Below the pieces are notes generated by a model. The model had not been told where the DNA came from. It searched no databases and was given only the letters and a program-made list of their open reading frames with translations. The position numbers and the translations under genes were made by a program. Positions 17,446 through 26,529 of a DNA stretch of 64,000 nucleotides are shown piece after piece. Position 1 is the first letter of the stretch; every line of letters begins with the position of its first letter. The stretch comes from Acinetobacter pittii (lineage in GTDB: Bacteria; Pseudomonadota; Gammaproteobacteria; Pseudomonadales; Moraxellaceae), in the NCBI RefSeq assembly GCF_034067285.1, contig NZ_CP139286.1:2542001-2606000 (forward strand), read 5' to 3'.

Positions 17446-18585
17446 ATGCCACACGATACAGAATTTGAACTATTTCGGGACAGCTATCGCAGGTTCTTAA
17501 AAGAACAGGTTGCTCCATATTATGAACAATGGGAACACAATGGCCTGATTCCACGTGCTCTATGGCTTCGTCTTGGGGAAAATGGTTTTTTGTGTGTTGA
17601 TGTGCCCGAGGAATATGGCGGCTATGGCGCTCCTGTTCATTACTCGCTCATGCTGGTTCAAGAAACTGCTCAAGCGGGCTTTGCGTCTTTGGCTGTTGCC
17701 ATTGGTGGGCAAAATGAGTTGGTCTCTCCTTACCTACAAAATATTGGAACTGAAGAGCAAAAACGTTATTGGTTACCCAAAATGGTGACAGGTGAAGTCG
17801 TCACTGCAATTGCCATGACAGAGGCGAATGCTGGTTCAGACTTACAAGCCATACGTACTCAAGCCATTTTAGAAAATGATCATTACCGTATTAATGGTTC
17901 AAAAACCTTTATCTCAAATGGTTTGCATGCTGACCTGATCGTTCTGGTAGCAAAAACCGATCCGCAAGCCAAAGCAAAAGGCATTTCGATTTTACTAGTC
18001 GATGCTGCATTAGACGGCGTTAAAAAAGGTCGCTCTTTACAAAAAATCGGGTTACATGCCCAAGATACAGCCGAACTATTTTTTGATGATGTTTGTGTGC
18101 CTGCAACTCAGCGTTTGGGTGAAGAAGGACAAGGCTTTGCCTATTTAATGCAAGAATTACCTCGCGAACGTTTAAGTATTTCCATGATGGCTTTGGGGTC
18201 CATTTTGGGGGCTATTGAAATCACTAAAGACTATGTACTAGAGCGCAAAGCTTTTGGGCAACCCTTAAGTCAAATGCAAAACACTCGTTTTGTGCTCGCA
18301 AACGCACACATCAAGGCCAAAGCTGCCCAAGCTTTTGTAGACCAATGTGCAACGCTATATCAACAACACCAGTTAAGCGTCACTCAAGTTGCAGCATTGA
18401 AATGCTTTATCACCGATGTCCAATGTGAAGTGGTTGACCAATTACTTCAGCTTTTTGGGGGATACGGTTACATGCAGGAATACCCGATTTCACGCTTTTT
18501 TGTGGATGCACGAGTACAAAAAATTTATGGGGGAACCAATGAAATTATGAAAGAAATCGTAGCCCGAGAACTGCTCGGAAAATAA
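17446..18585 (+). CDS. hcaD: Acyl-CoA dehydrogenase of the hca pathway
   Basis: A 379-residue FAD-dependent acyl-CoA dehydrogenase. It carries the signature AMTEANAGSDLQAIRT and the C-terminal KIYGGTNEIMKEI, which is the region bearing the catalytic base. In ADP1 HcaD is thought to oxidise dihydro-hydroxycinnamoyl-CoA (from saturated side chains such as dihydrocaffeate) to the hydroxycinnamoyl-CoA used by HcaA. The gene is 74 bases after hcaC. That gap holds a GC-containing repeat of AAACTTCGGTTTGAG type that could form a weak hairpin. Confidence 0.85.
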   Translation: MPHDTEFELFRDSYRRFLKEQVAPYYEQWEHNGLIPRALWLRLGENGFLCVDVPEEYGGYGAPVHYSLMLVQETAQAGFASLAVAIGGQNELVSPYLQNIGTEEQKRYWLPKMVTGEVVTAIAMTEANAGSDLQAIRTQAILENDHYRINGSKTFISNGLHADLIVLVAKTDPQAKAKGISILLVDAALDGVKKGRSLQKIGLHAQDTAELFFDDVCVPATQRLGEEGQGFAYLMQELPRERLSISMMALGSILGAIEITKDYVLERKAFGQPLSQMQNTRFVLANAHIKAKAAQAFVDQCATLYQQHQLSVTQVAALKCFITDVQCEVVDQLLQLFGGYGYMQEYPISRFFVDARVQKIYGGTNEIMKEIVARELLGK

Positions 18586-18666
18586 TTCGATTTAAAACCA
18601 AATAAGGCAGACATAACAACCATGCCTTATTTAAAACAAAAAAATGTTATTTCAGGAAGAAATGCT

Positions 18667-19917
18667 ATGTCGAAATTATGGATGTACTCTACCCTTATGC
18701 TCTCTGGTTCAGTGTGGGCTGGCAATTTTATTGATAACAGCTCAGTAGAACTCACCACGCGAAATTTCTATTTTGACCGCGACTACCAAGAGCAATCCGC
18801 TTACCCTGCTGCCAAGGACTGGACACAAGGGTTTATTCTTAAAGCCAATTCAGGCTATACCGAAGGGACTGTCGGTTTTGGGCTGGATGTGCTTGCAACG
18901 GCAGGCTTTAAACTCGATGCCGATGCCGAGCACGGAGGTACAGGAAACTTACCTAGAGACACCCGCACCAACGAACCTGCTGACTCTTACGGAGAAATTG
19001 GCGTTACAGCAAAAGCGAAAATGAGCCAGACTGAGCTACGCATTGGTACGCTCATGCCGATGAACCCAGTTTTAGTAGCTTCACCTGCTCGTTTGCTTCC
19101 TCAAACATATCGAGGAATTTCACTGACCAGTAAAGATATTAAAGATTTTGATTTACAGGCAGCCTATCTCGATAAAGTGAATCATCGTGATTCGACCAAC
19201 TATGAAAAAATTAAAATTTCAGGGGTAAATGGACGATTTAAAGGTGCCGAAACTGATGGACTCTATTATTTAGGTGGAAACTATCAGTTTAATCCCGCAC
19301 TGAAGCTCACCGCTTTTTACATGGATGTTGATGATCTTTATAACCAAACCATGGTCGGTGCTTTACACCAACATAAAATTAATGACACCACCAATCTTAG
19401 CTCTCAATTACGTTACTACCGCAGCCGTGATGACGGACAAGCAAAAGCAGGCTTAGTCGATAATGACCTGTATCATGCGCATTTCGAACTCAAACATCAA
19501 AACCATAAATTTATTTTTGGAACCTTCCAACATCATGGCGACACGGCCTTTCCATATTTAACTGGAGGTGAAACGGGTCTACTCATCGACACATGGCCGG
19601 GCGAGTTTTTAAACCCAAAAGAAAAAGCCTATAGCTTCCGTTATGAATATGACTTTAAAGATTATGTACCGGGTTTACGTTTCATGACTCGTTACACCAC
19701 AGGTCACAACATTTATGCCCCCAACTTAGGTGGAACCAATTTAAAAGAACGCGAAACAGACTTTGATTTAGGCTATACCGTTCAAAGTGGCTGGTTAAAA
19801 AATTTAGGGCTACGCGCGCGCTATGCAATCTATGACAACAACATGCTCTCTACAGCGAACATCAAACCTGTAAACGAAACCCGTATCAATATTGACTACA
19901 CATGGAAATTTAAATAA
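18667..19917 (+). CDS. hcaE: OprD-family porin of the hca cluster
   Basis: The 416-residue product has a short signal peptide (ending near SVWA) followed by NSSVELTTRNFYFDRDY, and finishes N-I-D-Y-T-W-K-F-K, consistent with an outer membrane barrel. It closely resembles the porin at 1044 in shared segments (for example SGYTEGTVGFG and PARL-PQTYRGI), so the two are paralogues. I start at 18667 because AGGAAG is 7 bases upstream; the earlier in-frame ATG at 18622 would add residues before the signal peptide. It likely admits hydroxycinnamates. Confidence 0.86.
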   Translation: MSKLWMYSTLMLSGSVWAGNFIDNSSVELTTRNFYFDRDYQEQSAYPAAKDWTQGFILKANSGYTEGTVGFGLDVLATAGFKLDADAEHGGTGNLPRDTRTNEPADSYGEIGVTAKAKMSQTELRIGTLMPMNPVLVASPARLLPQTYRGISLTSKDIKDFDLQAAYLDKVNHRDSTNYEKIKISGVNGRFKGAETDGLYYLGGNYQFNPALKLTAFYMDVDDLYNQTMVGALHQHKINDTTNLSSQLRYYRSRDDGQAKAGLVDNDLYHAHFELKHQNHKFIFGTFQHHGDTAFPYLTGGETGLLIDTWPGEFLNPKEKAYSFRYEYDFKDYVPGLRFMTRYTTGHNIYAPNLGGTNLKERETDFDLGYTVQSGWLKNLGLRARYAIYDNNMLSTANIKPVNETRINIDYTWKFK

Positions 19918-19928
19918 TCCAAAAAACC

Positions 19929-19958
19929 AGAGGTTCTATCACAAATGAACCTCTTTTT
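19929..19958 (+). terminator. Intrinsic terminator between hcaE and hcaF
   Basis: AGAGGTTC pairs with GAACCTCT across a 10-nt loop, followed by TTTTT. It stands 12 bases after the hcaE stop, so hcaF and the genes beyond may depend on read-through or another promoter. Confidence 0.75.
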
Positions 19959-19975
19959 ATTTCGGGAAATTCATC

Positions 19976-20512
19976 ATGAAGAAAGTTGTAACACTACTCT
20001 GCGGAATTAGTCTGATTGGCCTGACTCATGCCGAAACACAATATAGCCCACCACCTATTCAGCTTGAGCCTTTAGCAAAATTTAGTGTTGATCTGAATGC
20101 GCCTGTTTGGGAATTAGGTAACACCAGTGACGCAGGTAAGCGCCGAATTATTCCCATTACAGGTGGAACATTTGAAGGGAAATCACTTAAAGGCCGCATT
20201 TTAAATAATGGCTCAGATTGGCAAATTGTCGACAGTAAAGGACTGGCTATTATTGATACGCGATATTTGTTAGAAACCGATGACGGTGCACTTATTTATC
20301 TTCAAACCAAAGGTTACCGTCATGGTTCGGCAGAAACGCTAAAACAGCTTGCCCAAGGCAAAGATGTCGACCCGAAAAACTACTATTTCAAAATTACCAT
20401 GCAGTTTGAAACCAGCTCACCTAAATATTCATGGCTTAACCAAACCGTTGCAGTAGGTAGTGCAATGCGCTTGGGTAAAGCGGTTATTTATGATGCCTAT
20501 ACCCTGAAATAA
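19976..20512 (+). CDS. hcaF: Exported DUF3237 family protein, HcaF-like
   Basis: This 178-residue protein has a signal peptide (cleavage near THA-ETQ, residue 20). The mature part fits the DUF3237 beta-barrel fold: IPITGGTFEGKSLKGRILNNGSDWQ, then DGALIYLQTKGYRHG, then KYSWLNQTVAVG. The biochemical role is unknown. It lies where ADP1 has hcaF, between the porin and esterase genes, so a periplasmic part in handling phenolic esters or acids is a guess. The ATG follows TCGGGAAATTCATC, a weak ribosome site. Confidence 0.75.
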   Translation: MKKVVTLLCGISLIGLTHAETQYSPPPIQLEPLAKFSVDLNAPVWELGNTSDAGKRRIIPITGGTFEGKSLKGRILNNGSDWQIVDSKGLAIIDTRYLLETDDGALIYLQTKGYRHGSAETLKQLAQGKDVDPKNYYFKITMQFETSSPKYSWLNQTVAVGSAMRLGKAVIYDAYTLK

Positions 20513-20552
20513 TAATTTTTATAACACTTACAAAAAGGATGGACCCTTCACT

Positions 20553-20942
20553 ATGGACCCAAAAATTTTAGAACATTTACCACCCATCCATCACCATTTG
20601 GGTGGACACAATATTTATTGGAATAAAGAAAATACTGAACTCACCATCCACTACACAGCGCTAGAAAGCTTTACCAATCCACGCGGCACCGTTGAAGGCG
20701 GCATGATCTGCGCCATGCTTGACGACGTAATGGGGCTTTTTGCATATCTCGCCAATGACCGTAAACCAGCCACCACCATCAACTTAACAATGGATTTTTT
20801 AAGACCCTGTGCTGTGGGTGAAGTCATTACAAAATGTCGATTCATTAAACAAGGCAAAACCGTACTGAATCTCGAAAGTAAAGCTTGGCAAAACAACAAA
20901 ATGATTGCACGAAGCACAGCTAATTTTTTGGTTTTAGATTAA
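20553..20942 (+). CDS. PaaI-type hotdog-fold acyl-CoA thioesterase
   Basis: The 129-residue product has the hotdog thioesterase signature NPRGTVEGGMICAMLDDVMGL with the helix acidic residue and TINLTMDFLRP strand. Such enzymes hydrolyse aryl- or acyl-CoA thioesters. Its position between hcaF and hcaG suggests it removes CoA from stalled hydroxycinnamoyl- or related thioesters. That could also lower the HcaR inducer. AAGGAT lies about 14 bases before the ATG, farther than usual. I do not recall a counterpart in the published ADP1 cluster. Confidence 0.78.
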   Translation: MDPKILEHLPPIHHHLGGHNIYWNKENTELTIHYTALESFTNPRGTVEGGMICAMLDDVMGLFAYLANDRKPATTINLTMDFLRPCAVGEVITKCRFIKQGKTVLNLESKAWQNNKMIARSTANFLVLD

Positions 20943-20975
20943 TTGCAAACATTCATTCAATAAGGATATGAATAA

Positions 20976-22721
20976 ATGAATTACACCAACAAAAAACGTT
21001 TTTGGACCCAATCAACCTTATTACTTGCCATTGCAGCAGTATTGGTGGGCTGTGGTAATGACAATGACAGTACAACATCATCACCAACACTCCCTAAGCT
21101 TACTCCTGCTGTTGGCGTAAAAATGACAGGAAGCTGTTCAGACTTACTTGGATTTCAATATAACAATACAGTCATTAGCTCAGCTACTCTTCAAGAAGCA
21201 GGTACTTTGACTATCGCCAACAAACCGATTAGCGCTCATTGTTTAGTCAAAGGTTATATGGAACAACGTGTAAGCCCTGTCGATGGACAAACTTATCAAA
21301 TTGGTTTTGAAATGCGCTTACCAATAGACTGGAACGGCCGTTTCCTCTATCAAGGCAATGGCGGAACCGATGGTAATTTAGTCCCTGCAACGGGTCAGGT
21401 CGGCAGCGGTGGTCCCCTCACCAATGCCCTGCATGATGGTTTTGCTGTCATTTCTTCCGATGCTGGACATAATGCTTCACAAAATCCAATGTTCGGTTTA
21501 GACCCTCAAGCCAGAATTAACTACGGGTACGGTGCGATTACCAAACTCACACCTATGGCAAAAAACCTAATTAAAACAGCATATGGTAAATTGCCAGACC
21601 GCTCCTATGCAGGCGGTACATCGAACGGCGGCCGTCATGCCATGATTGCAGCAACTCGTTTGGGCGACCAATATGATGGAATTTTAGCAAGTACACCGGG
21701 TTTTCATTTACCTCGTGCAGCCGCGGCTCAACTCTACACAGCGCAGCAGCTTCGTCGTGTCGCAACAGATGAAAATGACTTAAGTACTGCTCTTACCCTC
21801 TCGGAACGTAAAGTTTTAGCAAAAGCGATTTTAGATCGATGCGATGCTTTAGATGGTGTCGCAGATGGCTTGGTTCAAGACGTCGAGGCTTGCCGTACAG
21901 CTTTTGATATTCACAAAGATGTACCCATTTGCTCAAGCACAAGAAATGGCACTTGTTTAAGTACCGAACAAATTGATGTATTAGCCAACATTTACCGCGG
22001 CCCTGTAAACTCTGCTGGACAAGCGCTCTATGCAACCCAACCTTTCGACCCCGGTTTAGTCGGCAGTAACTGGGCAAGCTGGAAATTTGAATCTTCGGTA
22101 GGCACAGCACGTGACCCCGTTGCAGTCGGTATTCTTTTTCAGGTTCCGCCCGACCCAAATGTGACTCAAAACTCTAGACAATTTGCCTTTAATTTTAACT
22201 TTGATACCGACTATCCAAAACTCTCGGCAACTAATAATATTTACACTGAAAGCTCCATGTCATTCATGATGCCCCCTGATGAATTAAATCTGGATAAACT
22301 CCGTAATCACGGTGGTAAAATGATTGTGGTACAAGGCACAGCAGACGGTGTTTTCTCTGTGGATGACACCCAAAATTGGTATGATCAGCTGCTACAACAC
22401 TATAAAAATAATGCAAAAGGTACAGCACCTGAATTTGCACGTTTCTTTAGAGTTCCGGGCATGAACCATACCCGTGATGGGATTGCGACTGACCAATTTG
22501 ATGCATTGACTGCTTTAGTTAACTGGGTTGAATATGGCCAAGCACCTGACAAAATCATTGCAACCGCTCGCGGTGCAGGTAATCCAAGTGGTCAAGTGAA
22601 TACTGAACTTCCGCAAGACTGGGCACCAGACCGCACCCGCCCACTTTGCCCTTACCCGTTGATTGCCCGTTACAATGGTCAAGGTGATAGCGAAAAAGCT
22701 GAAAACTTTAGCTGTAAATAA
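20976..22721 (+). CDS. hcaG: Tannase/feruloyl esterase family lipoprotein (chlorogenate esterase)
   Basis: A 581-residue protein of the tannase and feruloyl esterase family (PF07519). The N terminus is a lipoprotein signal with LVGC (Cys near residue 26), so it is membrane-anchored outside the cytoplasm. The nucleophile serine sits in YAGGTSNGGRHAMIAATR, and the C-terminal VPGMNHTRDG supplies a likely catalytic histidine. HcaG of ADP1 is described as a chlorogenate esterase that frees caffeate from quinate; the same role is likely here. It ends the hca cluster just before a strong terminator. Confidence 0.87.
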   Translation: MNYTNKKRFWTQSTLLLAIAAVLVGCGNDNDSTTSSPTLPKLTPAVGVKMTGSCSDLLGFQYNNTVISSATLQEAGTLTIANKPISAHCLVKGYMEQRVSPVDGQTYQIGFEMRLPIDWNGRFLYQGNGGTDGNLVPATGQVGSGGPLTNALHDGFAVISSDAGHNASQNPMFGLDPQARINYGYGAITKLTPMAKNLIKTAYGKLPDRSYAGGTSNGGRHAMIAATRLGDQYDGILASTPGFHLPRAAAAQLYTAQQLRRVATDENDLSTALTLSERKVLAKAILDRCDALDGVADGLVQDVEACRTAFDIHKDVPICSSTRNGTCLSTEQIDVLANIYRGPVNSAGQALYATQPFDPGLVGSNWASWKFESSVGTARDPVAVGILFQVPPDPNVTQNSRQFAFNFNFDTDYPKLSATNNIYTESSMSFMMPPDELNLDKLRNHGGKMIVVQGTADGVFSVDDTQNWYDQLLQHYKNNAKGTAPEFARFFRVPGMNHTRDGIATDQFDALTALVNWVEYGQAPDKIIATARGAGNPSGQVNTELPQDWAPDRTRPLCPYPLIARYNGQGDSEKAENFSCK

Positions 22722-22735
22722 CACCCTATAAAATT

Positions 22736-22765
22736 AAAAGAGAGCTTAAATAAGCTCTCTTTTTT
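22736..22765. terminator. Bidirectional terminator after hcaG
   Basis: AAAAGAGAGCTTA and TAAGCTCTCTTTT form a long stem with a minimal loop and T/A runs on both sides, between the convergent stops of hcaG and the GntR gene. Confidence 0.85.
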
Positions 22766-22780
22766 ATCTTAGCTCAAGTT

Positions 22781-23494
22781 TTACTGCTTAAACTTTTTAA
22801 TACTTTTAGATAGATGAGCTCGCATCATTTGCCTGGCCAACAAACCATCCTGATCGACAATTGCGTTATAAATATTGACATGATCATGGTGAACCGCTTT
22901 TAAATATTCTTCACGGTTTTCGGGACTTTGCTCAATCGATTTTAAGCGTGCACGCGGAATAATTTTTTCACCCAGATACTTTAAAAAATCAACGAAATAT
23001 TGATTTTCAGAAGCTTCAGCAATGGCAATATGGAAATCATAATCAGCTTTTACTGTGCCATCATTTGCATCTGATGAAATATGACGTTCAAAATCTTCAA
23101 GTGCAGCTTTCATTTTATCGATGTGGATTTGCTTACGGCGCTCAGAGGCTAAAAAGACAGCTTCAGACTCAAGGCTAATCCGAAGCTCAAGTAAAGAAAC
23201 AATATCGTTAATGGTTTCTAAACTGGCATTAGACAGCAAAAAATTCTGTTCAACCGTCTGCTCTTTTACAAAAGTACCAATCCCGTGACGAGTCTCGACA
23301 AACCCTAAAGAACGCAACTCAGTGATTGCTTCACGAATAACAGAACGGCTTACTTCAAAAGTTTCAATTAATTCAAGTTCGGTCGGAATTTTCTCTCCGA
23401 CTTGGAAGTCTCCAGACTGAATTTTTTCGATCAGTTGTTCTACAATAATCTGGCTTAGTTTTTTTGTTGATCTAGGTTTAATTGCGCTAGACAT
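22781..23494 (-). CDS. GntR/FadR-family regulator of glucarate genes
   Basis: The 237-residue product shows an N-terminal winged helix (QIIVEQLIEKIQSGDFQVGEKIPTEL and IETFEVSRSVIREAITELRSLG) and a C-terminal FCD domain with LLELRISLESEAVF and the metal-site-like FHIAIAEASEN. It lies 241 bases downstream of the 2-oxoglutarate semialdehyde dehydrogenase gene on the same strand, separated by a hairpin, so it probably has its own promoter. Position makes it the likely repressor of the glucarate/galactarate genes, with the sugar acid as effector. Confidence 0.78.
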   Translation of the reverse strand: MSSAIKPRSTKKLSQIIVEQLIEKIQSGDFQVGEKIPTELELIETFEVSRSVIREAITELRSLGFVETRHGIGTFVKEQTVEQNFLLSNASLETINDIVSLLELRISLESEAVFLASERRKQIHIDKMKAALEDFERHISSDANDGTVKADYDFHIAIAEASENQYFVDFLKYLGEKIIPRARLKSIEQSPENREEYLKAVHHDHVNIYNAIVDQDGLLARQMMRAHLSKSIKKFKQ

Positions 23495-23700
23495 AATCTG
23501 AAGAACTCATGAAATGTTGAAAAAATTAGAAAATTCATTTTACTATAAACTTAGACGATAGTCATATTCGGTTTTTATACCTCTAAGTTATTAAAATCAA
23601 AATATTTTATCTCCCTTATCAAACCCTCGCACATATTTAAAAAGTAAGCAACTTATGCTTCTGTTGATATTTAATAATGCGTTGAATAAGTTAAAAAATA

Positions 23701-23729
23701 TGCAGCCCAATAGCGTTGATTGAGCTGCA
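23701..23729 (-). terminator. Terminator downstream of araD-type dehydrogenase
   Basis: TGCAGC and CAAT pair with ATTG and GCTGCA around a 7-nt loop. On the minus strand the stem is followed by TATTTTTTAA. It is 6 bases after the dehydrogenase stop. Confidence 0.7.
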
Positions 23730-23735
23730 CAACTT

Positions 23736-25322
23736 TTAAATTTGAGCCTGACTTAACTGTCCATTAACCAGACGAGTAATCTGTAGTGGATTACTATCTT
23801 TTAATGCATCGGGTAATAAAACTTGTGGTGTATTTTGGAAACATACCGGACGCAAGAAACGCTCAATTGCTCCCGTACCTACCGAAGTTCCGCGTGCATC
23901 ACTCGTTGCAGGGAAAGGACCACCATGTACCATCGCATCAGACACTTCAACTCCTGTCGGGAAGCCATTAAACAATACACGGCCAGCTTTACCAGTTAGC
24001 AAATGAAGAAGCTCGCCTGCTTCGGATAGCTCATTTTCATCACCGATAATGGTTGCCGTAAGCTGTCCACCTAAAGCCTCAATCCCTTTTAATAAAGTCG
24101 CTTCATCCTCTACGCCAATCACAATCGACATTGGCCCGAAAACTTCATGTTGTAGTTTTGGGTTGCCTGACAATAAAACAGATTGGTCCGCTTTAAATAG
24201 ATGTGCTTTTGCTTGAGAAACTAGCTCAGCCTCTTGACCTGTCGCAATAACTTCAAAACCAGCTTCACTGTTTAGAGCATCAATACCTTGACGGTAGCTT
24301 TTTAAAGTTCCTTCATTCAGCATGACCTGAGGCACAGCTTTTTGCGTGCTTTCAGCTAAAGCTGCTACGAAACTGTCAAATTCAGGTCCTTGTACGCCTA
24401 AAATTAACCCGGGTTTTGTACAGAACTGACCACATCCCATATTAAATGAGGCAACCGTATCCTGAGCGATTTGTTCACCACGAGAACTCAACGCTTGAGA
24501 TAAAACCACGACAGGGTTCACACTCGACATTTCAGCAAAGAATGGAATTGGCTGAGGACGACTCTGCGCAAGGTTATAAAGCGCCATTCCACCTTCAAGA
24601 GAACCTGTAAATCCAGCTGCTTGAATGAGTGGATGTTCCACCAAGTTTGCGCCAATACGGCCGCCAAAAATCATATTGAATGTGCCTTTAGGCATATCAC
24701 AAACTTCAATTGCTTGTTCAATGGCTTCTGCAACAAGCTCGGCAGTTGCCATATGGCCAGAGTGTGCTTTAAAAACAACCGGACAGCCTGCTGCTAAAGC
24801 AGCTACGGTATCACCGCCTGCAGTTGAAAATGCAAGTGGGAAATTACTTGCGCCAAACACAGCAACCGGTCCTACTCCAACTTTATATTGACGCAAATCA
24901 ACACGTGGCAAAGGCTTACGTTCTGGCAATGCCACATCAATACGAGCACCGTAAAAATCGCCACGACGTAAAAGTTCAGCAAACAGTCGAAGCTGACCAG
25001 TAACACGGCCTGTCTCTCCTTGAAGACGAGCAAGTGGCAAGCCTGTTTCAAGTGAAGCGACTTCTTGCAGGTTCGCACCTAATGCTTCAATTTGGCGAGC
25101 AATTTCTTCAAGAAAAGAGGCCCGTTGCTCTTGAGAAGTTTGGCTATAAACTAAAAAAGCCTTATGAGCGGCTTGAGCAGCTTGATCCACTTCTTCAAGT
25201 GTTGCCTGACTAAATACATAGCCTGTTGGCTGATAGTCTTTTGCTGCTACACTTTCTAACGCTGGCGCATTTGCAGCAACGCGTTGACCATTAATAAACT
25301 GCCGGCCGTTATTTTTACTCAT
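23736..25322 (-). CDS. 2,5-dioxovalerate (alpha-ketoglutarate semialdehyde) dehydrogenase
   Basis: A 528-residue aldehyde dehydrogenase that completes the glucarate pathway by oxidising 2,5-dioxovalerate to 2-oxoglutarate. The glutamate motif reads FFAEMSSVNPVVV and the catalytic cysteine lies in NMGCGQFCTKPG, features of the longer KGSADH type, not the classic 480-residue enzymes. GGAG lies 6 bases before the ATG. The kdgD gene ends 30 bases upstream, so both are cotranscribed. I recall ADP1 having this gene next to kdgD in the locus described for alternative glucarate degradation. Confidence 0.9.
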   Translation of the reverse strand: MSKNNGRQFINGQRVAANAPALESVAAKDYQPTGYVFSQATLEEVDQAAQAAHKAFLVYSQTSQEQRASFLEEIARQIEALGANLQEVASLETGLPLARLQGETGRVTGQLRLFAELLRRGDFYGARIDVALPERKPLPRVDLRQYKVGVGPVAVFGASNFPLAFSTAGGDTVAALAAGCPVVFKAHSGHMATAELVAEAIEQAIEVCDMPKGTFNMIFGGRIGANLVEHPLIQAAGFTGSLEGGMALYNLAQSRPQPIPFFAEMSSVNPVVVLSQALSSRGEQIAQDTVASFNMGCGQFCTKPGLILGVQGPEFDSFVAALAESTQKAVPQVMLNEGTLKSYRQGIDALNSEAGFEVIATGQEAELVSQAKAHLFKADQSVLLSGNPKLQHEVFGPMSIVIGVEDEATLLKGIEALGGQLTATIIGDENELSEAGELLHLLTGKAGRVLFNGFPTGVEVSDAMVHGGPFPATSDARGTSVGTGAIERFLRPVCFQNTPQVLLPDALKDSNPLQITRLVNGQLSQAQI

Positions 25323-25352
25323 TTGAAAGCTCCAATACCTAAACAGTTAAAA

Positions 25353-26264
25353 TTATTGCGGACCAAGTGTCGCAATGAGGGCAGCCAAATCTTCATAGTC
25401 TGCTTGAGTTAAATCACTTAATGGTGGACGTACTGGACCAGCATCGTGCCCAACAATTTTGGCACCTGCTTTAATCATGCTTACCGCATAACCTGATTTA
25501 CGGTCGCGAATTTTAATTAGTGGCAAGAAGAAATCTTTAATCAAACGATTGGTTGTTTCAAAGTCATCACTGCGAAGCGCGTTATAAAACTCCATTGCAG
25601 TCTTTGGAATAAAGTTAAATACAGCTGATGAATAAACTGGGCAACCTAAGGCTTTATATGGCGCTGCAAAAACTTCTGCTGTTGGTAAACCACCTAAATA
25701 CGACAAACGGTCACCCATAGTCTGAGTCACTGCCGTCATCATATCGATTTGACCAGAGCTGTCTTTAAAGCCGATTAAGTTCGGGCACATCTCGGCTAAC
25801 TTTTGGATTGAATCGAGATTTAATCTTGAAACGCTACGGTTATAAAAAATTACGCCAAAATCTACTGAGTTACATACTTGCTTAACGTGTTCGATCAAAC
25901 CTTCTTGGCTTGCTTCAGTTAAGTAATGCGGCATTAACAAAATACCGTGTGCACCTAAGCGCTCTGCTTCTTTTGCCTGTTCAATCGCCTGACGTGTCGG
26001 ACCACCTGCCCCAGCAATAATCGGTACACTACCTTTACAAGTATCGACCGCAGTTTTAATCACATCAGAGTATTCACTTCCAGTTAACGAGAAAAACTCG
26101 CCTGTACCACCCGCAGCAAATAATGCGCTTGCACCATAAGGCGCTAACCATTCAAGGCGTTTTGCATAAGAAGATTTATTAAAGTCCCCATTTTGGTCAA
26201 AGTCAGTAACCGGAAAAGAAAGAAGGCCATCAGAAACAATGTTTTTTAACTCAAGAGCATCCAT
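25353..26264 (-). CDS. kdgD: 5-dehydro-4-deoxyglucarate dehydratase
   Basis: The 303-residue protein belongs to the DHDPS/NAL aldolase superfamily. It dehydrates and decarboxylates 5-keto-4-deoxyglucarate to 2,5-dioxovalerate. Visible motifs are [23 protein letters not shown] with the catalytic tyrosine, and [11 protein letters not shown] with the Schiff-base lysine. I chose the start at 26264 because it gives the family's usual length ([15 protein letters not shown]). The open frame extends to 26300, but that would cover an operator-like sequence. Confidence 0.9.
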   Translation of the reverse strand: MDALELKNIVSDGLLSFPVTDFDQNGDFNKSSYAKRLEWLAPYGASALFAAGGTGEFFSLTGSEYSDVIKTAVDTCKGSVPIIAGAGGPTRQAIEQAKEAERLGAHGILLMPHYLTEASQEGLIEHVKQVCNSVDFGVIFYNRSVSRLNLDSIQKLAEMCPNLIGFKDSSGQIDMMTAVTQTMGDRLSYLGGLPTAEVFAAPYKALGCPVYSSAVFNFIPKTAMEFYNALRSDDFETTNRLIKDFFLPLIKIRDRKSGYAVSMIKAGAKIVGHDAGPVRPPLSDLTQADYEDLAALIATLGPQ

Positions 26265-26290
26265 TAGAAAATATCCATACATGTTTATGT

Positions 26291-26299
26291 TGTCAGACA
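26291..26299. promoter_or_regulatory. Candidate operator TGTCAGACA upstream of kdgD
   Basis: A 9-bp palindrome with a central base lies 27 bases before the kdgD start. On the minus strand its TGTCTGA core recurs upstream of gudD (27919-27927). It may be a site for the FadR-type regulator at 22781. Confidence 0.35.
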
Positions 26300-26451
26300 T
26301 CTTACATCATAAATTTTATTTTAATCAATATATTTTTCCTCTGAAAAATTAAATTTTTTAAAAAGATCAAAGCTCATTACCCAAAATGATTTAACCTATT
26401 GTTTTATAAAATATAGTTAAAATTCTTAATTTTAGGACTAATCGTTAGACA

Positions 26452-26477
26452 TAAAAAAAGCTGCCCATATGGACAGC
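26452..26477 (-). terminator. Terminator downstream of gudD
   Basis: On the minus strand GCTGTCC-ATAT-GGGCAGC is followed by TTTTTTTAT. It lies between gudD and kdgD, so these genes are probably separate transcription units. Confidence 0.8.
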
Positions 26478-26529
26478 AAAGCATTAAGAAAACTCAAAAA
26501 GCGAATTTTTCAAAAATATCGGTAAAATA

